Positions 11,382 to 22,510 of a DNA stretch of 64,000 bases are shown here, piece after piece (within the stretch, counting starts at the first letter, position 1; each line of letters begins with the position of its first letter). The stretch spans positions 11,196,214-11,260,213 of the forward strand of contig JACTAT010000037.1 in NCBI GenBank assembly GCA_014526335.1. Reading direction: 5' to 3'. Source of the DNA: Chrysaora quinquecirrha (taxonomy: Eukaryota > Cnidaria > Scyphozoa > Semaeostomeae > Pelagiidae). The position numbers were made by a program, and so were the translations under genes. The notes beneath the pieces were generated by a model. The model was given only the letters and a program-made list of their open reading frames with translations. It did no database searches and had not been told where the DNA came from.

Positions 11382-12231
11382 GGAGTTTAATTACGCTTTT
11401 GAACAAATTTGGCAATGCTGATGTGCTAAATCTCTACAAGAGCTGGGCCATTCAAGAAGGAAAAGAGGTAGCTTAATTAGTAATTTGGTTATTCAATTTC
11501 CTAACCATGTTATGTTTGAAAATTGAGATGAAGTTTGACTAATTCTATTGAGAAACATTGAAGTGATGATTTTGGCATTTATTTTCATTCTAGAACCCAG
11601 TTTGTCAAGAACAGCTAGCATCAGGAGACCCTTGGGTTGCTGCATTTGACAATGACAACTTCAAGGAAGATACAAGAGATGGTAAGAAATCGTTAGCCCA
11701 AAGATCGTATCTTGGGATTGTTTTACAAATGAAGTCCTTTAAGTTAAATTCTTCCTTTGACAATGAAAACAGTTCATCCAAGATGATTTTGAAACATCTT
11801 TGTTGATTTTGTTGTCTTTAATCTGATTTCTTCTTCACATTAGGAGACGTTACATCACATAGGACTAACTTTATTTTTTTTCAGCAAGAGTATTTGTAAA
11901 ACTCTTCATTCAGCAAGGCTTGAGATTAGTAATCCCCACAAAAGAAGCTGTGAGACTACTTCCAAAAGAACAACACACCATAGTTGGGTATAAAACAAAG
12001 AAAAGAGGCAATCCTCAACCAATCGCACTGTTCAAAACTAACTTGAAAGAAGGTCCTACGTGCAAGAAGTTACGAGGATTTACCCACGCTTTAGTTCGTC
12101 TTAGCTCCAATTTGGAAGCTGTTACGCTGGAAGAACAAAAGCATGGTGCCTACTCTGGTTTTCATGCATCCATTCTTGATCCAATAAGCAAGAGCAAAGC
12201 ATACTTTCATCTCCCATTGCCAAAGCCATAA
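11382..12231 (+). pseudogene. 3' exons of the transposon-split uncharacterised gene (right copy)
   Basis: The interrupted exon resumes at 11382 (RSLITLLNKFGNADVLNLYK, donor at 11468). It is followed by exons 11594-11681 and 11885-12231 with matching phases (0, 0, 1) and stop TAA at 12229. Together with 5202-5826 this gives at least about 340 residues. The 3' part is identical to the left-edge copy except for one Met/Thr difference (codon ATG at 651-653, ACG here). The 5.5-kb insertion should prevent a normal product unless the element is spliced out. Confidence 0.65.
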
Positions 12232-12906
12232 AGCAAATCGGTAGTCAATGAATCAGGAAAAGATGTGTTTGGGCAGCCAAAGAGAAGAAAATGCCATTTA
12301 TACAGTTAACAGGAGACCAGCCATTCGACGAGGCATTTTTACGAAGCAGGGCATCCTCCATCTCCTTCATCACATAGATGGAAACTTAGTTCTGCAGGGC
12401 TATAACAGCCGATTCTTTCAACGCTTCAAGCAATCCCTGATGATGTGATAACTCTCAACATGGATTGCTCAGAGGAACTAGTTGTTGTCTCTGATTCCGA
12501 ATCTGAGTCTCATGTGCTTTCAGACAGCAAGTCAGAGATAGATGATGAAATTGACATGTTCTACGACTAATCCTCAGTTGACTACTATATATTAGAGGAT
12601 GTAACATTGTATGTTTCTTCTCGTCAGGAGCCAAATTATCTCTTTTTGGTTCATTTAATAAACATTTTCTTTAATTATCATTAGTTAGTTTTGTTGAGAT
12701 AGTGACTTGATAAATAACGATTTCAGACATTAGATGCTATAAGTAAAAAATTGAATTTCTTGATATACATCAAAATGGCACTTTATATATATCTTTTTCC
12801 AAAGCTCTTTTCAAAAGGAGTCGAATGGTATATTGCTTGTATGAATTTGAGTCACCTGTACCAGACTATGACTGCAAGAAATGATTCTCTAGGTGCCAAT
12901 TTTATT
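11408..12906 (+). repeat. Right copy of the 1499-bp duplication
   Basis: See 1-1499. The copy ends inside the 3' flank of the gene. Sequence from 12907 on (ATGTCATTTCCGGCC...) has no counterpart after 1499. Confidence 0.95.
12232..12570 (+). pseudogene. Decayed C-terminal continuation, right copy
   Basis: Same stop, same frameshift and same acidic tail as 825-1163. An AATAAA-like string (TTTAATAAACA) near 12655 may be the polyadenylation signal. Confidence 0.45.
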
Positions 12907-13140
12907 ATGTCATTTCCGGCCAAGGCCCATCAAAAATCAAAATGTACCCAGGCTCATTTTGTAGAGTGTACTTGAAAGTACAAAGTTCAACTTTTAATGC
13001 AAAGTCACCTAAAAGTTGTCATGGGACCCTAGATTTCGACCAAACTATTTAGTAGATGTTTTCAGGGCTAAAGATAAGAGAGTGAAAAATTTTTGTTTCT
13101 CACTGAAAATGGATAAATGCATTAGGATTTTGAAGGGCGC

Positions 13141-13617
13141 ATGAAAGAGGCAGTGGAAGTTATTGAAAGTGAAATCAAGGAATTCGAAGAAGAAATGGAT
13201 GTGGCTATGTATTAGTTGACGGTGAAGGGCAATGGTGCTGTCGGAGAACATAGAACAGAGAAGGCAATAAGGTGACTTCGGAAGACGTATGAGAAATGGA
13301 CAAATGATATAAAGATTGGAAAGAAAAGGATGTTAGAGACAATGAATGGTATAGAAAGGAAGAGAAAGATGAAGATTCAAGAGGAAAAAGATCGGAAGCT
13401 TATTATAGCAATGGGGGAAGAAGAAGCAGAAAAAAAACTAAAAAGAAAACCAATGAACAAAGAGGTCCAGACAGAGGTAGAGAACTAACATATTGAAGCT
13501 AAGGAGTTGGAGGATTCATTTCCTTCCGAAGATGCTGAGGAGTTGGAGGGGCCTTTGCTTTCTGAAATTTTGAAATACAGAATGCAGGAAATGGCAAGAA
13601 TGGAACGTCTGAACTGA
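13141..13617 (+). pseudogene. Charged coiled-coil ORF, decayed paralogue of 26873-27352
   Basis: From ATG 13141 the frame carries a TAG after DVAMY, a TGA in AIR-LRKTYEK, a TAA after QTEVEN and a final TGA at 13615. Aligned by eye with the intact ORF at 26873: VAMY/AAVY, GNGAVGEHRTEKAIR/GRTALGEERLCRGIR, then GIERKRKMKIQ/EIWKEERSKLRIQ. Position, spacing and charge pattern agree over about 80 residues, so I call them homologous. The C-terminal part (ELEDSFPSEDAEELEGPLLS) is specific to this copy. Function unknown. Confidence 0.55.
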
Positions 13618-13904
13618 ACAGTGTCGTATATTTTGTATAGTCTTATATCTCGCTATTTAATTTTTTTGATCCGACTTATACATACAGTTATGTTTCACAG
13701 TTTTTAATTTCTGCTCCTTATTTTATTGGGAAATCATTCCCCATGGTAATCATGTAGATTGCTGGGGGGAAGTGGGGGATTTCTGAAATAGTTTGGAATT
13801 TGAGAAATTTGAAATGGAGGATCTTTCGGTTGTTGGAGGACTTTTGCGAATACTTTCAGTTAGGTTGGAGAGGGGAATTTTTTTATTTCTGAATAGAAAG
13901 CAAG

Positions 13905-14362
13905 ACTAAGAAGGCAGAGAAGCTCTTATTCACGCATTTGCATGAATTTATATACCTTGGAAATAAATAGGTTAAGTAGAGGAAGGGAAAAAGTTTATTT
14001 GGGAACCTAAGCTTGGAGAAGATAAAGGTTTGGTTATTGAGTTGATATAAAGAAGGTAAAGCACGAGAACCCTTTATTCATTCACTTGCATGCATTGCTG
14101 TTGCAAGAAAATTAGTAGGTAAAGTTGCAGAAGGGAAAAGTTGGACAAGGAAAACTATGGGTTATTGAGTAGAAACAAAGAAGGGCAAAGCACCACTCAG
14201 ATTTTTCTTTGTTCCCCTGCGGTTTGTTTAAATGTTAATTAATAGGTGAAGTAGAGAAAAAAAGAAATTTATTTAGGTACATAAGCTTGGAGAAGAACAA
14301 GTTTAAGTTATTAAGTGAAAAATAAGAAGAAGAACCCGGAGTAGCTCTTTGCAGTCATTCGT
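13905..14362. repeat. Degenerate tandem repeat, about 140-150 bp, three units
   Basis: Each unit has ATTAATAGGTGAAGTAGAG-like and AAGCTTGGAGAAGA-like blocks followed by TTATTGAGT...AAAGAAGG. Units are A/G-rich and well diverged. Confidence 0.6.
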
Positions 14363-14430
14363 CTTTTCATTCATGTTGGGTCTAATGATATTATTTGTGG
14401 TTTAGGTCAGGTTGGAGGTAGGTCACGTTA
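14363..14430 (+). mobile_element. LINE ORF1 esterase fragment (HVGSND block)
   Basis: Reads LFIHVGSNDIICGL before a stop. The first 23 bases (14363-14385) are identical to 15799-15821, where the larger ORF1 breaks off. This fragment carries the continuation missing there. Confidence 0.5.
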
Positions 14431-14538
14431 AATTATGCTCTTATAATTTAACGAATAAAAAGTGTATTGCGCTGGCTGGTTAACGGAGACAGAAGGGCAG
14501 AATTGTCGAAATTTTATTTATATTTTTACTTTGGCAAC

Positions 14539-15903
14539 ATGCTTGGCGAAAACATTGAAATTAAATCACATGGAATGGTCGTAGTGCTACAAACATCAAC
14601 TGAACGGCTTCAAGCATGGACTTCGGCCATAAAGAAAAGGTACGAAACACTTAAATTGAATGACAAGACCATATCTGTAGATATGTTACAAGATAATCTA
14701 AAAGAATATAAAATAAGAGTTAAATCACTGTCGCAAAAATCCAAAGATAAGCAATTAACTATCACGGTCTATAAGGGGGAAAATACCAAGAAATATATGA
14801 TACAAGGAGCAAATGTTTTACCTTGGGTAGATCAAGAATTCGACAACATTAAGAAACTATCAGAAGGTAAAGTTTATGATGAGATACTGTGGTCAACAGA
14901 TTGGCTTTACGAGAAAAATTTGCCAAATGTTAAGAATAAAAATGAATTGAGCGAAAATGAAATCAATAAAGATTTTATGCTCTCACAAAATGATCAATGT
15001 TTGTCAACACCGAAAGTATCGAAAGAGAAGAGAGAAATGCTTTTAAAGAAAGCAAAAGAAAGAGCTGCAAAGTTAAACTTGAATAAAGAAGCTGAAATAT
15101 CAAATCTTGAAAAGGTCATAGAAGAGCTAGAATCAAAAGTAATAAGCCTAAGTAACGAAAACACAGAGTTAAAAGTGAGTGTTTTAAAGCTAGAAATAAG
15201 AATATCTCAATTGGAGTTGGAAAATCAAAATAAGCTAAAAGCCAGTGAGTCAATGCGTGATGAAATTTCTGAGATGAAACAGGAAATAAGATTTCTTCAA
15301 AATGAAATTCATGCTGTAAATAAAGATGTGGGTGAATGTGATATCTCAGATTTTCGGCGACAGTGCTCTGAAGTACAGGAAGAGCTTGACAAGCAAAAAA
15401 GGCTCCACGCCAAAGATGCCATGGAATTTTCAATTCAAATTGACGAATTAAGAAATTTAAATGAAAGGGTTGTGAAATCAGAAATAAAAGCATTAGAGAG
15501 TCATATTCAAAGTATGTTTTCTGATTTTAAAAATATCCCTAATTATACGAGGTATTCAGAGGACAATAGTAGTGAGAAAACTCTTAAAGATGACGATGAC
15601 GCACACGAGGAACACCTGGAGAATAACCATAATGATGAAAGATGTGAATATCTGAGAATTGGAGATTCTTTAACAAAACTAATAGATGCAGAAAAATTCC
15701 ACAGGAAAAAGAAAACCACAATTATAACAATCAGGGGAGGCAAAATAGCTGACATCAAAAAACGTCTGATGACCCAGACAGTAAACCCCACAGAAGCCCT
15801 TTTCATTCATGTTGGGTCTAAAACTAGTGCATACTTACAGGCACCAAGATGGACTGTTTCCAATTTGGGCCATTCATCAAAACCCCAGACTTCAGAAGCG
15901 TAA
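14539..15903 (+). CDS. LINE ORF1: coiled coil plus SGNH/GDSL esterase-like domain (3' truncated)
   Basis: First ATG is at 14539 (MLGENIEIKSHG). The N-terminal domain (about residues 1-130) has LTITVYKGENTKKYMIQG, a strand-rich module seen in ORF1 of some invertebrate LINEs. A long coiled coil follows (about residues 180-330), then a GDSL/SGNH esterase start (RIGDSLTKLID, TIRGGKIADIKK, LFIHVGS). ORF1 esterase domains of this type are known from CR1-like LINEs, where ORF1p is an RNA-binding chaperone. The domain is cut at 15821, just before the expected Asn-Asp, and the remaining codons to 15903 are read-through into the inverted RT segment. So it is incomplete although open. Confidence 0.7.
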   Translation: MLGENIEIKSHGMVVVLQTSTERLQAWTSAIKKRYETLKLNDKTISVDMLQDNLKEYKIRVKSLSQKSKDKQLTITVYKGENTKKYMIQGANVLPWVDQEFDNIKKLSEGKVYDEILWSTDWLYEKNLPNVKNKNELSENEINKDFMLSQNDQCLSTPKVSKEKREMLLKKAKERAAKLNLNKEAEISNLEKVIEELESKVISLSNENTELKVSVLKLEIRISQLELENQNKLKASESMRDEISEMKQEIRFLQNEIHAVNKDVGECDISDFRRQCSEVQEELDKQKRLHAKDAMEFSIQIDELRNLNERVVKSEIKALESHIQSMFSDFKNIPNYTRYSEDNSSEKTLKDDDDAHEEHLENNHNDERCEYLRIGDSLTKLIDAEKFHRKKKTTIITIRGGKIADIKKRLMTQTVNPTEALFIHVGSKTSAYLQAPRWTVSNLGHSSKPQTSEA

Positions 15904-16949
15904 TTTAGAATTGGTGATATTGTGTGATCGAAGAGATAGAGAAAGAGCCTTGGTTGAAAACCACCCCATTCTCTACTCTTCGATAAAAGGTTATAATAAG
16001 ATTTTTGAGCTTTTTCTTTAATTTTGTCAACATGATCTGAAAAGGACCCGTTTGACTTGATTGTTACCCCTAGGTACTTATAAGATTCACATTCTTTAAC
16101 TATTTTATCCCCAAGTTTCCAAATCTTTTTACTCTCACGAGATTTCCTTACTCTTTTGTTTTTTCTAAGTACCATAACCTTAGTTTTATCCATGTTGACC
16201 TCCATTTTAACTATATTAGTGAAAATTGCGAATTTGTCTAGCTGGGATTGAAGGTCGTGAGGGTCTTTTGCAACCAAAACTAGGTCGTCTGCATACAGCA
16301 AAGAGTGGATATTGGTATAACCTAAAGAAACACCCGCAGAGGAATTTTTTACGAAACTATTGAGATCATTTAGAAACAAGGCAAAGAGAACCAGACTAAG
16401 AAGGCATCCTTGTCGGACACCACGTGTACATGAAAAAATTTCAGTCAACCCATTGTTACCTCTAACGCACGACTTTACTTTATCATAAAGTGATGCAATT
16501 ACTTTCAAGACATTACCGTTAATGCCATAAGCAGCTATTTTCTCTAACAGCTGCTTATGGTCAACGGAGTCAAAAGCTTTTTTAAAGTCTACAAAACATA
16601 AATAGAGAGAATTTTTCTTTTCAAATGTTGTATCTATCAAAGCACGAAGTGTGAAAATATGATCAGATGTTTGGTAACCCTTTCTAAACCCAATTTGATT
16701 CTCTTCTAGAATTTGATAGCATGAAATCACAGAGTTTAACCTTTCTAGGAGAATTCCAAGAAAAAACTTGCCAAAGATACTTAGCAGTGTAATACCCCTG
16801 TAGTTATTCAAATCTGTTTTTTGCCCACCCTTGAATAGCAATACAATGATCCCCACTGACCACTCCTCAGGGAATTTTCCAGATCGTAAGATTTTGTTGA
16901 AAAGTTTGGTAAATACCAGAAGGTATCTACCGTTAAGATTAATATTAAT
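15824..16949 (-). mobile_element. LINE reverse transcriptase, inverted segment
   Basis: On the minus strand the frame gives the RT in order: SGKFPEEWSVGIIVLLFKGG, NYRGITLLS, NQIGFRKGYQTSDHIF, FVDFKKAFDSV, GVRQGCLLS, SLLYADDLVLVAK (catalytic YADD), then the thumb (KYLGVTIKSNG, ILNYASEVWGFDEW), ending HLGACKYAL at 15830. It starts within RT, with no endonuclease. The coding continuation GVRTNTTAEG lies on the opposite strand at 16951. The two pieces belong to one insertion. Confidence 0.85.
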
Positions 16950-16950
16950 A

Positions 16951-17757
16951 CTAGGTGTAAGGACAAATACAACTGCCGAGGGTGTATATGCTGAGTTAGG
17001 AAGAATCTCTGTAAAACATTACCGTCACATTAATATCCTTAAATTCTATAGCCGTTTATCAAAATTAGACTCGCGGCGTTATGCTAGTCTAGCTTATCAT
17101 TGTCTTATTAAAGATGCTGAAGAAGGGCTGACAATTTGGGTTTCGAAAGCTCGCAACCTTAGAGCAATGTATGGCATCGAAGACTCTGATAACTTGACTA
17201 CTATTAAAATGAAGGTCCAAAAACATTTTGAGTCTGAAGTTTTAAATAAGCTCAAGACCCAAATTGTCAATGATAAAAAATTTAAATTATACGATTCATT
17301 CAAACAGTCTTTTAAATTTGAGCCATACCTTGACTTTTTACAAGATTTTAAAACTAGATCCTCCCTAGCAAAATTAAGGCTTAGTTCCCATAATCTTCAC
17401 ATTGAATCAGGTAGATTTGGAAAAATAAATGTACCAAGAAACGAAAGACTTTGTCCTTATTGCAAAATGGCAAACCTGCATTTAGATGAAAACGAAGTAC
17501 ATTTTATAATGTCGTGTCCGTTGTATAAAGAGCAGAGAAAACAAATGCTAGGTATGATAATCCAAAAATTTCCAAATACAGCCAACCTAAATGAAGGAAA
17601 TATGTATTTTTGGTTAATGACCCAAGAAGAAAAGGATATAGTTGAAAACCTGGGATATTTCTGTAACAAATCTTTTGAGAGGAGAAAACGTTTCTTAGAA
17701 GGTCCAGAATTACTGTTTGACAATGATGATATGAACAAAGATAATGTGGTGCGATAG
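16951..17757 (+). mobile_element. LINE C-terminal region in sense orientation (3' part of the same insertion)
   Basis: Opens exactly where the inverted RT stops in protein terms: GVRTNTTAEGVYAELGRIS, then RLSSHNLHIESGRFGKI and the terminal zinc-knuckle-like block CPYCKMANLHL...HFIMSCPLYKEQR. Stop TAG at 17755. The sequence to about 18015 is AT-rich and may be its 3' UTR; no poly(A) or tidy tail was identified. Confidence 0.8.
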
Positions 17758-18019
17758 AAAATATCACAAATACAAATGATCATTAATATCTACCCTCTTT
17801 TATAGTTAGCTTGTATGAATGAATGAAACAAGTACAGATGTTAAGTATTCTTATAATTTTGCTTTTTCTTTTTATGTGAAATATGTTATGTAGCACTTGA
17901 GCATAATTAAAGTAGTAAAAAAACTTCCTTATTCGAATGTAATTAATAAGAATTTTTTTTTGAATTTAAATATTTGGTAAAAATTGTAAAGTAAATGGTT
18001 AAGGCCCATCTTGGCCTAG

Positions 18020-18343
18020 ATGCCAATTATGAAAAAAAACAAGACAACCAATGGCAGTTCGAGCAACAACAACGAAGAACAACAACGCATACAAAACCAA
18101 ATGCATAATCATAAATCCCACAAGTTTCAAAATCAACAGCAACGGCAATTTCAATATCAATGGTCACACCAATTACCGCATCAGCAACAACAACAACAGC
18201 ATCAATACCAACCACTACCACCACCACAACAACAACAACAACAACAACAACAGATGTTTATTCCACAGGAGTTAAGCAGTTTCAATCATACGAATATGCC
18301 GTACATCTATAATCTCCAGCCAGCCAATACTCAGGTATGGTAA
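18020..18343 (+). CDS. Gln/Asn-rich low-complexity ORF upstream of LINE ORF2
   Basis: ATG at 18020. 107 residues with CAA-repeat tracts (QQQQQQ, PPPQQQQQ) and an Asn/His-rich middle; no domain. It ends at 18341, overlapping the first Met (18337) of the LINE ORF2 in another frame. That placement would fit a remnant of ORF1 of the second LINE, but low-complexity DNA alone could leave such a frame open. Confidence 0.35.
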   Translation: MPIMKKNKTTNGSSSNNNEEQQRIQNQMHNHKSHKFQNQQQRQFQYQWSHQLPHQQQQQQHQYQPLPPPQQQQQQQQQMFIPQELSSFNHTNMPYIYNLQPANTQVW

Positions 18344-21300
18344 GATTGACTATGAATGACAAACATTGTTTATTTTCGTTTTTAAACGTTAGTGGACTTT
18401 CAAAATCAAAATTATCAGATGCCGATTTTATATCTAATAACGTTAATCCATATGATTTTTGTTTCCTTGTAGAAACGTTTATAATAATAATAATAATAAT
18501 AATAAGACGAATATTTATACAGGATAGACACGTCAACGAGTTAAATACTGTTGTTATCAATGTGTGTCCTGTGTCCTATGCCTTAGTGTTGCTACCCTAA
18601 ATATTTACAGATTAAAATGAGTCTCATGTAAGAATACAAATAAACAAAAAGGAAATTTTTCCATTTACATTCTAAGTTTGTGATATAATTTTTATAATAA
18701 ATGTCATGTAAAATGTTCTATAAGTTTTTTCTCAAATTCTTTATAGCTCTCAATTTTACGAGCTAGGATCTTTTTAGGATCTTTTTAGGATCTTTATCTT
18801 GGTACTGGGAAAGATTCCCAGATAGATATAGACGGATACATCTATCACCAGTCATTTAGATCGACTGAAAAAGTAAACGCGAAACGAAAATCAGGTGGTA
18901 TAGTAGCGTATATTAAAAGTGAATATAAAAATAAGCTAGAAGTCTTAAAGAGCGAGCATGAAGATATCCTTTGGCTACGTTTTAAAAAAGAGTGCTTTAA
19001 CATTGATAAGGATCTTTATCTTGGTGCTGTTTATGTCATACCTCAAAATAGTTCATCGTTGCAGCACAGATCTGACTGCTTGGATATTCTAAATAAAGAA
19101 GTTTCAAAATTTTCCACCAAAGGTTATATCTTATTAGGAGGCGATTTTAATAGTAGAACAGGTTTACTTAAAGACTATATAAAAGATGATAGTAATGAAT
19201 TTGGTGATGTTGATCCCTATGATCAACTTGACTCACATCAGTTTCGCAACTCACAAGATAAGAAATCAAATGCTCCAGGAAAATATCTAATTGATTTCTG
19301 TTTACAGAACAGACTTAAAATACTAAACGGTAGGACGTTGGGTGATCTTACGGGAAAGTTTACTTGCTTTAAACACAACGGTAGTAGTACAGTTGATTAC
19401 ATAATTTGCAGTGAAGATTTTGTAGGGAAAGTTATGTATTTTAAAGTAAAACCTTCAACATTTTATTCAGATCATTGTCAAATTTTCGCTAGTTTAAATT
19501 TATCTCCGATATCCCGAACCAAACAAACAAGAACAACGAAACCTAAAATGCAAAATAGAAAGCTAAAATATATGTGGGATGCTACATCTGCAGATAAACT
19601 AACAACGCATTTCTCGGAAAATAAATTAAATGAAATCAAGAACGACTTAGACAACAGTGGTGATATAGATAATAAAATAAGTGCCTTAACTAAATGTTTC
19701 GAAATCGCAAGTAATCAATGCCTTAAAAAACAATCTAAAAGGAACAAAAGACAAAAACGCAAAAACTTAGCGTTTGATTCTGATTGCTATAGTAAAAGAA
19801 AAGAACTTTCAAGGTTAGCTAAAATGTTGAGCGATAATCCAAATAATGTAAATTTAAGAAATACTTTTCATCAAAATAAAAAAGTATATAAAAAGTTAAT
19901 TGGACAAAAAAAACGAGATCAAAAAGAGAATCTACTAAAAAAATGGGAAAATCTAGGATCTAAAAATATTATAGAGAAATTGGACATAATCAAAAATTTG
20001 ACCAATACTACAGAGAAGGTCAACTCGGCAGATAAGATAGAAATAAATAAGTGGGAAGAACATTTCAAAAAAACTAGTTTTAGCGATGATTCTGATTTAG
20101 CAAACCCCAAATGTAAAGAAAGCTACATGAGCAGATTAACGGATAGTCAAATAACTGAATTAAATACTGATCTACATAAAAGTTTCACAACTCAAGAAAT
20201 TCTAACCACTACAAACAACTTAAAAAGCAATAAAGCAGTAGGCTATGATAATATATCTAATGAATTAATTAAGGTATTCGCAAATTTGAAAATTGGAACA
20301 GAAATTTTAAAAAACACTTTTGATAGCATTATTAGAAACGGAGCTTATCCTCAGGAATGGAAGACTGGATTAATATTACCTATTTTTAAATCAGGAAATA
20401 AGGAAGAACCTAGAAATTATAGAGGAATCACGCTAACATCTTGCTTGGGTAAGTTATTCAATCAATTAATGGAAAAAAGGCTAAGTTACAACTTTGAGAA
20501 ATTTGGAATATTATCTTATAACTTATTAGGATTTCGGCCTGAAATGCGTACAACAAACAACGTTTTCATATTAAAGACTCTAATAGACAAACATTTCGCA
20601 AAAAATGAAAATCTATATTGCTGTTTTGTAGACTTTTCAAAAGCATTCGACAGAGTATGGAGAGAAGCTATGCTAGAAAAGTTAGAATTGTATGGTGTTG
20701 GTGGCAAATTTTAGAAACAATAAAACATCTGTATAAAGATACATACAGTAGAATGATAATCGACGGGAAACTTGGTCCTTCTTTTAAGCTAAATTTAGGT
20801 GTTAAACAAGGAGACCCTTTAAGCTCATTTCTATTTAATGTAGAAATGAATCACCTATGTTCAAAATTGCTAAAATCTGCTGATAACAACCCTCCAAGCA
20901 TTGATCAATTCAGCATACCATGCCTGTTCTGGGCAGACGATGTTGTTCTAATCTCGAAATCTAAAGAAGGCCTTCAAAACAGCATAAATATTGTTGAAAA
21001 GTACTGTCATGAATACAAGATGAAGATAAATGCTGATAAAACATATGGTGTGATTTTCAACAAAAGTGGTAAAGTCCTAAGGAAGAATAAGTTAATTGTA
21101 AATAACGAAGAATTAAAAATCAAAAATGAAGTAAAATATTTAGGTTTCATGTTAGATTGCAACGGTAATTTCCACACTGCAATTGAAGATCTTGCAAATA
21201 AAGCTAAAAGGGCCCTCTATTCTATCTATAAACTATCGACCTTGAATACCTTGTCAGTAAGTAATATGATAACGACCTTTAATGCTGTTATAAAACTAAT

Positions 21301-21935
21301 ATTGTTATACGGTTCTGAGCTTTGGGGGTATCAGTCTAAAGATAATAATAAGATAGAGCTTGCTCAGATCAGCTTCGCAACACATATTCTTGGGGTGCAT
21401 CAAAAATCTACAAATTTAGGTGTCTTGGGTGAATTAGGGTTGTATCCATTGCAATTAGAGATGAAGAACAATGCTATTAAATATTACGATTACATTCAGC
21501 AAAACAAAAATGAACTATTAAAGGCAACACTAAATCTACAAAAGCAACTTAAAATAAATAACAACTGGTTTGAATATGTATCAAACATCTTAAATGAAAC
21601 TACCTTCGACATCAAACAATTGCGTGTTAAACATAGTAATAACAATAGTGGTCTGAAACGACTGACTAGAAAAAATAATAGAATTATTACAATGGCAATA
21701 AAAGAAAAATTGATTAAAAGCTTTGAGATTAATTTCAATAATGAAATAACAAAATGCAAGAAATTATCACTTTATAAATACATAAAAGACAAGCCTAAGA
21801 TGGAAAACTATCTTACATTAGTTAAGAATCGACAACATAGATCAGCTTTGACGCGACTATTAATCAGCGCACATAAACTAAAAATCGAAACAGGCAGATA
21901 CACAACAAAAAGTAGTAGACCAGCTTTTGCCCGTG
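18337..21935 (+). mobile_element. LINE ORF2: APE endonuclease and reverse transcriptase (broken)
   Basis: The endonuclease begins at 18337 (LNVSGLSKSKLSDADF, FCFLVETF). It is broken at about 18480 by an ATA microsatellite and some 300 bp of foreign sequence, then resumes near 18805 (DIDGYIYHQSFRS, ILLGGDFNSRTG, STVDYIICS, YSDHCQIF: the usual APE motifs). RT follows: YPQEWKTGLILPIFKSGN, NYRGITLTSC, LLGFRPEMRTTNN, FVDFSKAFDRV. A frameshift at about 20705 then leads to GVKQGDPLSSFLF, LFWADDVVLIS (WADD in place of YADD) and the thumb. The C terminus stops at LKIETGRYTTKSS (about 21910), so the terminal Cys/His block is missing. Not functional as it stands. Confidence 0.85.
18480..18505. repeat. 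(ATA)n microsatellite
   Basis: Eight ATA/AAT triplets in a row, at the point where the LINE endonuclease reading is lost. Confidence 0.85.
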
Positions 21936-22510
21936 TCTGACCACCGCCTCGTGACAACCTCCGCCTCATAACAACCTCTGCCTTATAAGGTCTGTTCATT
22001 CAAGTGATTCCATAGTCCTTACCCATACTTTAGTTTGCAGACGTAACTTCTACTTAGATCCTTTATTCTGGTCCTAGGTCCTTCTTTTGACCCTTGTTCA
22101 AGGTCCTGTTCCCCATTCCCTCTAAATTTTATGTTCCGTGGTATGAGTTCATGATCTTTAAGCCATAATGGGTCCTGTTTCTACTCCTTGTCCAGGGCAT
22201 GAGGTAGCCCTTGCCCATCTCTGACCACAACCTGGTGACAACCCTTGCATCATAAGAACCTCTATCTTAAAGGTCTGTGCAGTCAAGTTGTTAGTCATTG
22301 CATGGCCTTCTTCTATACTGCTGCCTGCAGATCAATTGTTTACTTATTTCCTTTTTTCTAGTCGTAGGTCCTTTTCCTTGTTCCTAGTCCAGGGTCCTGT
22401 TCCTTGGTATTAATCTAGGCTCCTTAGTCCATAATAACTGGTCCTGTTTCTGCTCCCCGTCAAGGGTTCCTTTACTCCAAGTGAAGGAACTGTTCCTTGG
22501 TCTTAGTCCA
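21930..22510. repeat. Two tandem copies of a 284-bp unit
   Basis: CTGACCACCGCCTCGTGACAAC near 21937 recurs as CTGACCACAACCTGGTGACAAC at 22221, an offset of 284. Both units carry GGTCCTGTT/TCCTTGGT-rich 3' halves. A similar TCCTTGGTTCTG-rich stretch occurs at 48650-48820. Confidence 0.8.

Noticed and set aside
18020..18343. Host transcription-factor-like polyglutamine gene
   Set aside because: CAA microsatellite, no domain, and placement directly upstream of LINE ORF2 make a host gene unlikely.
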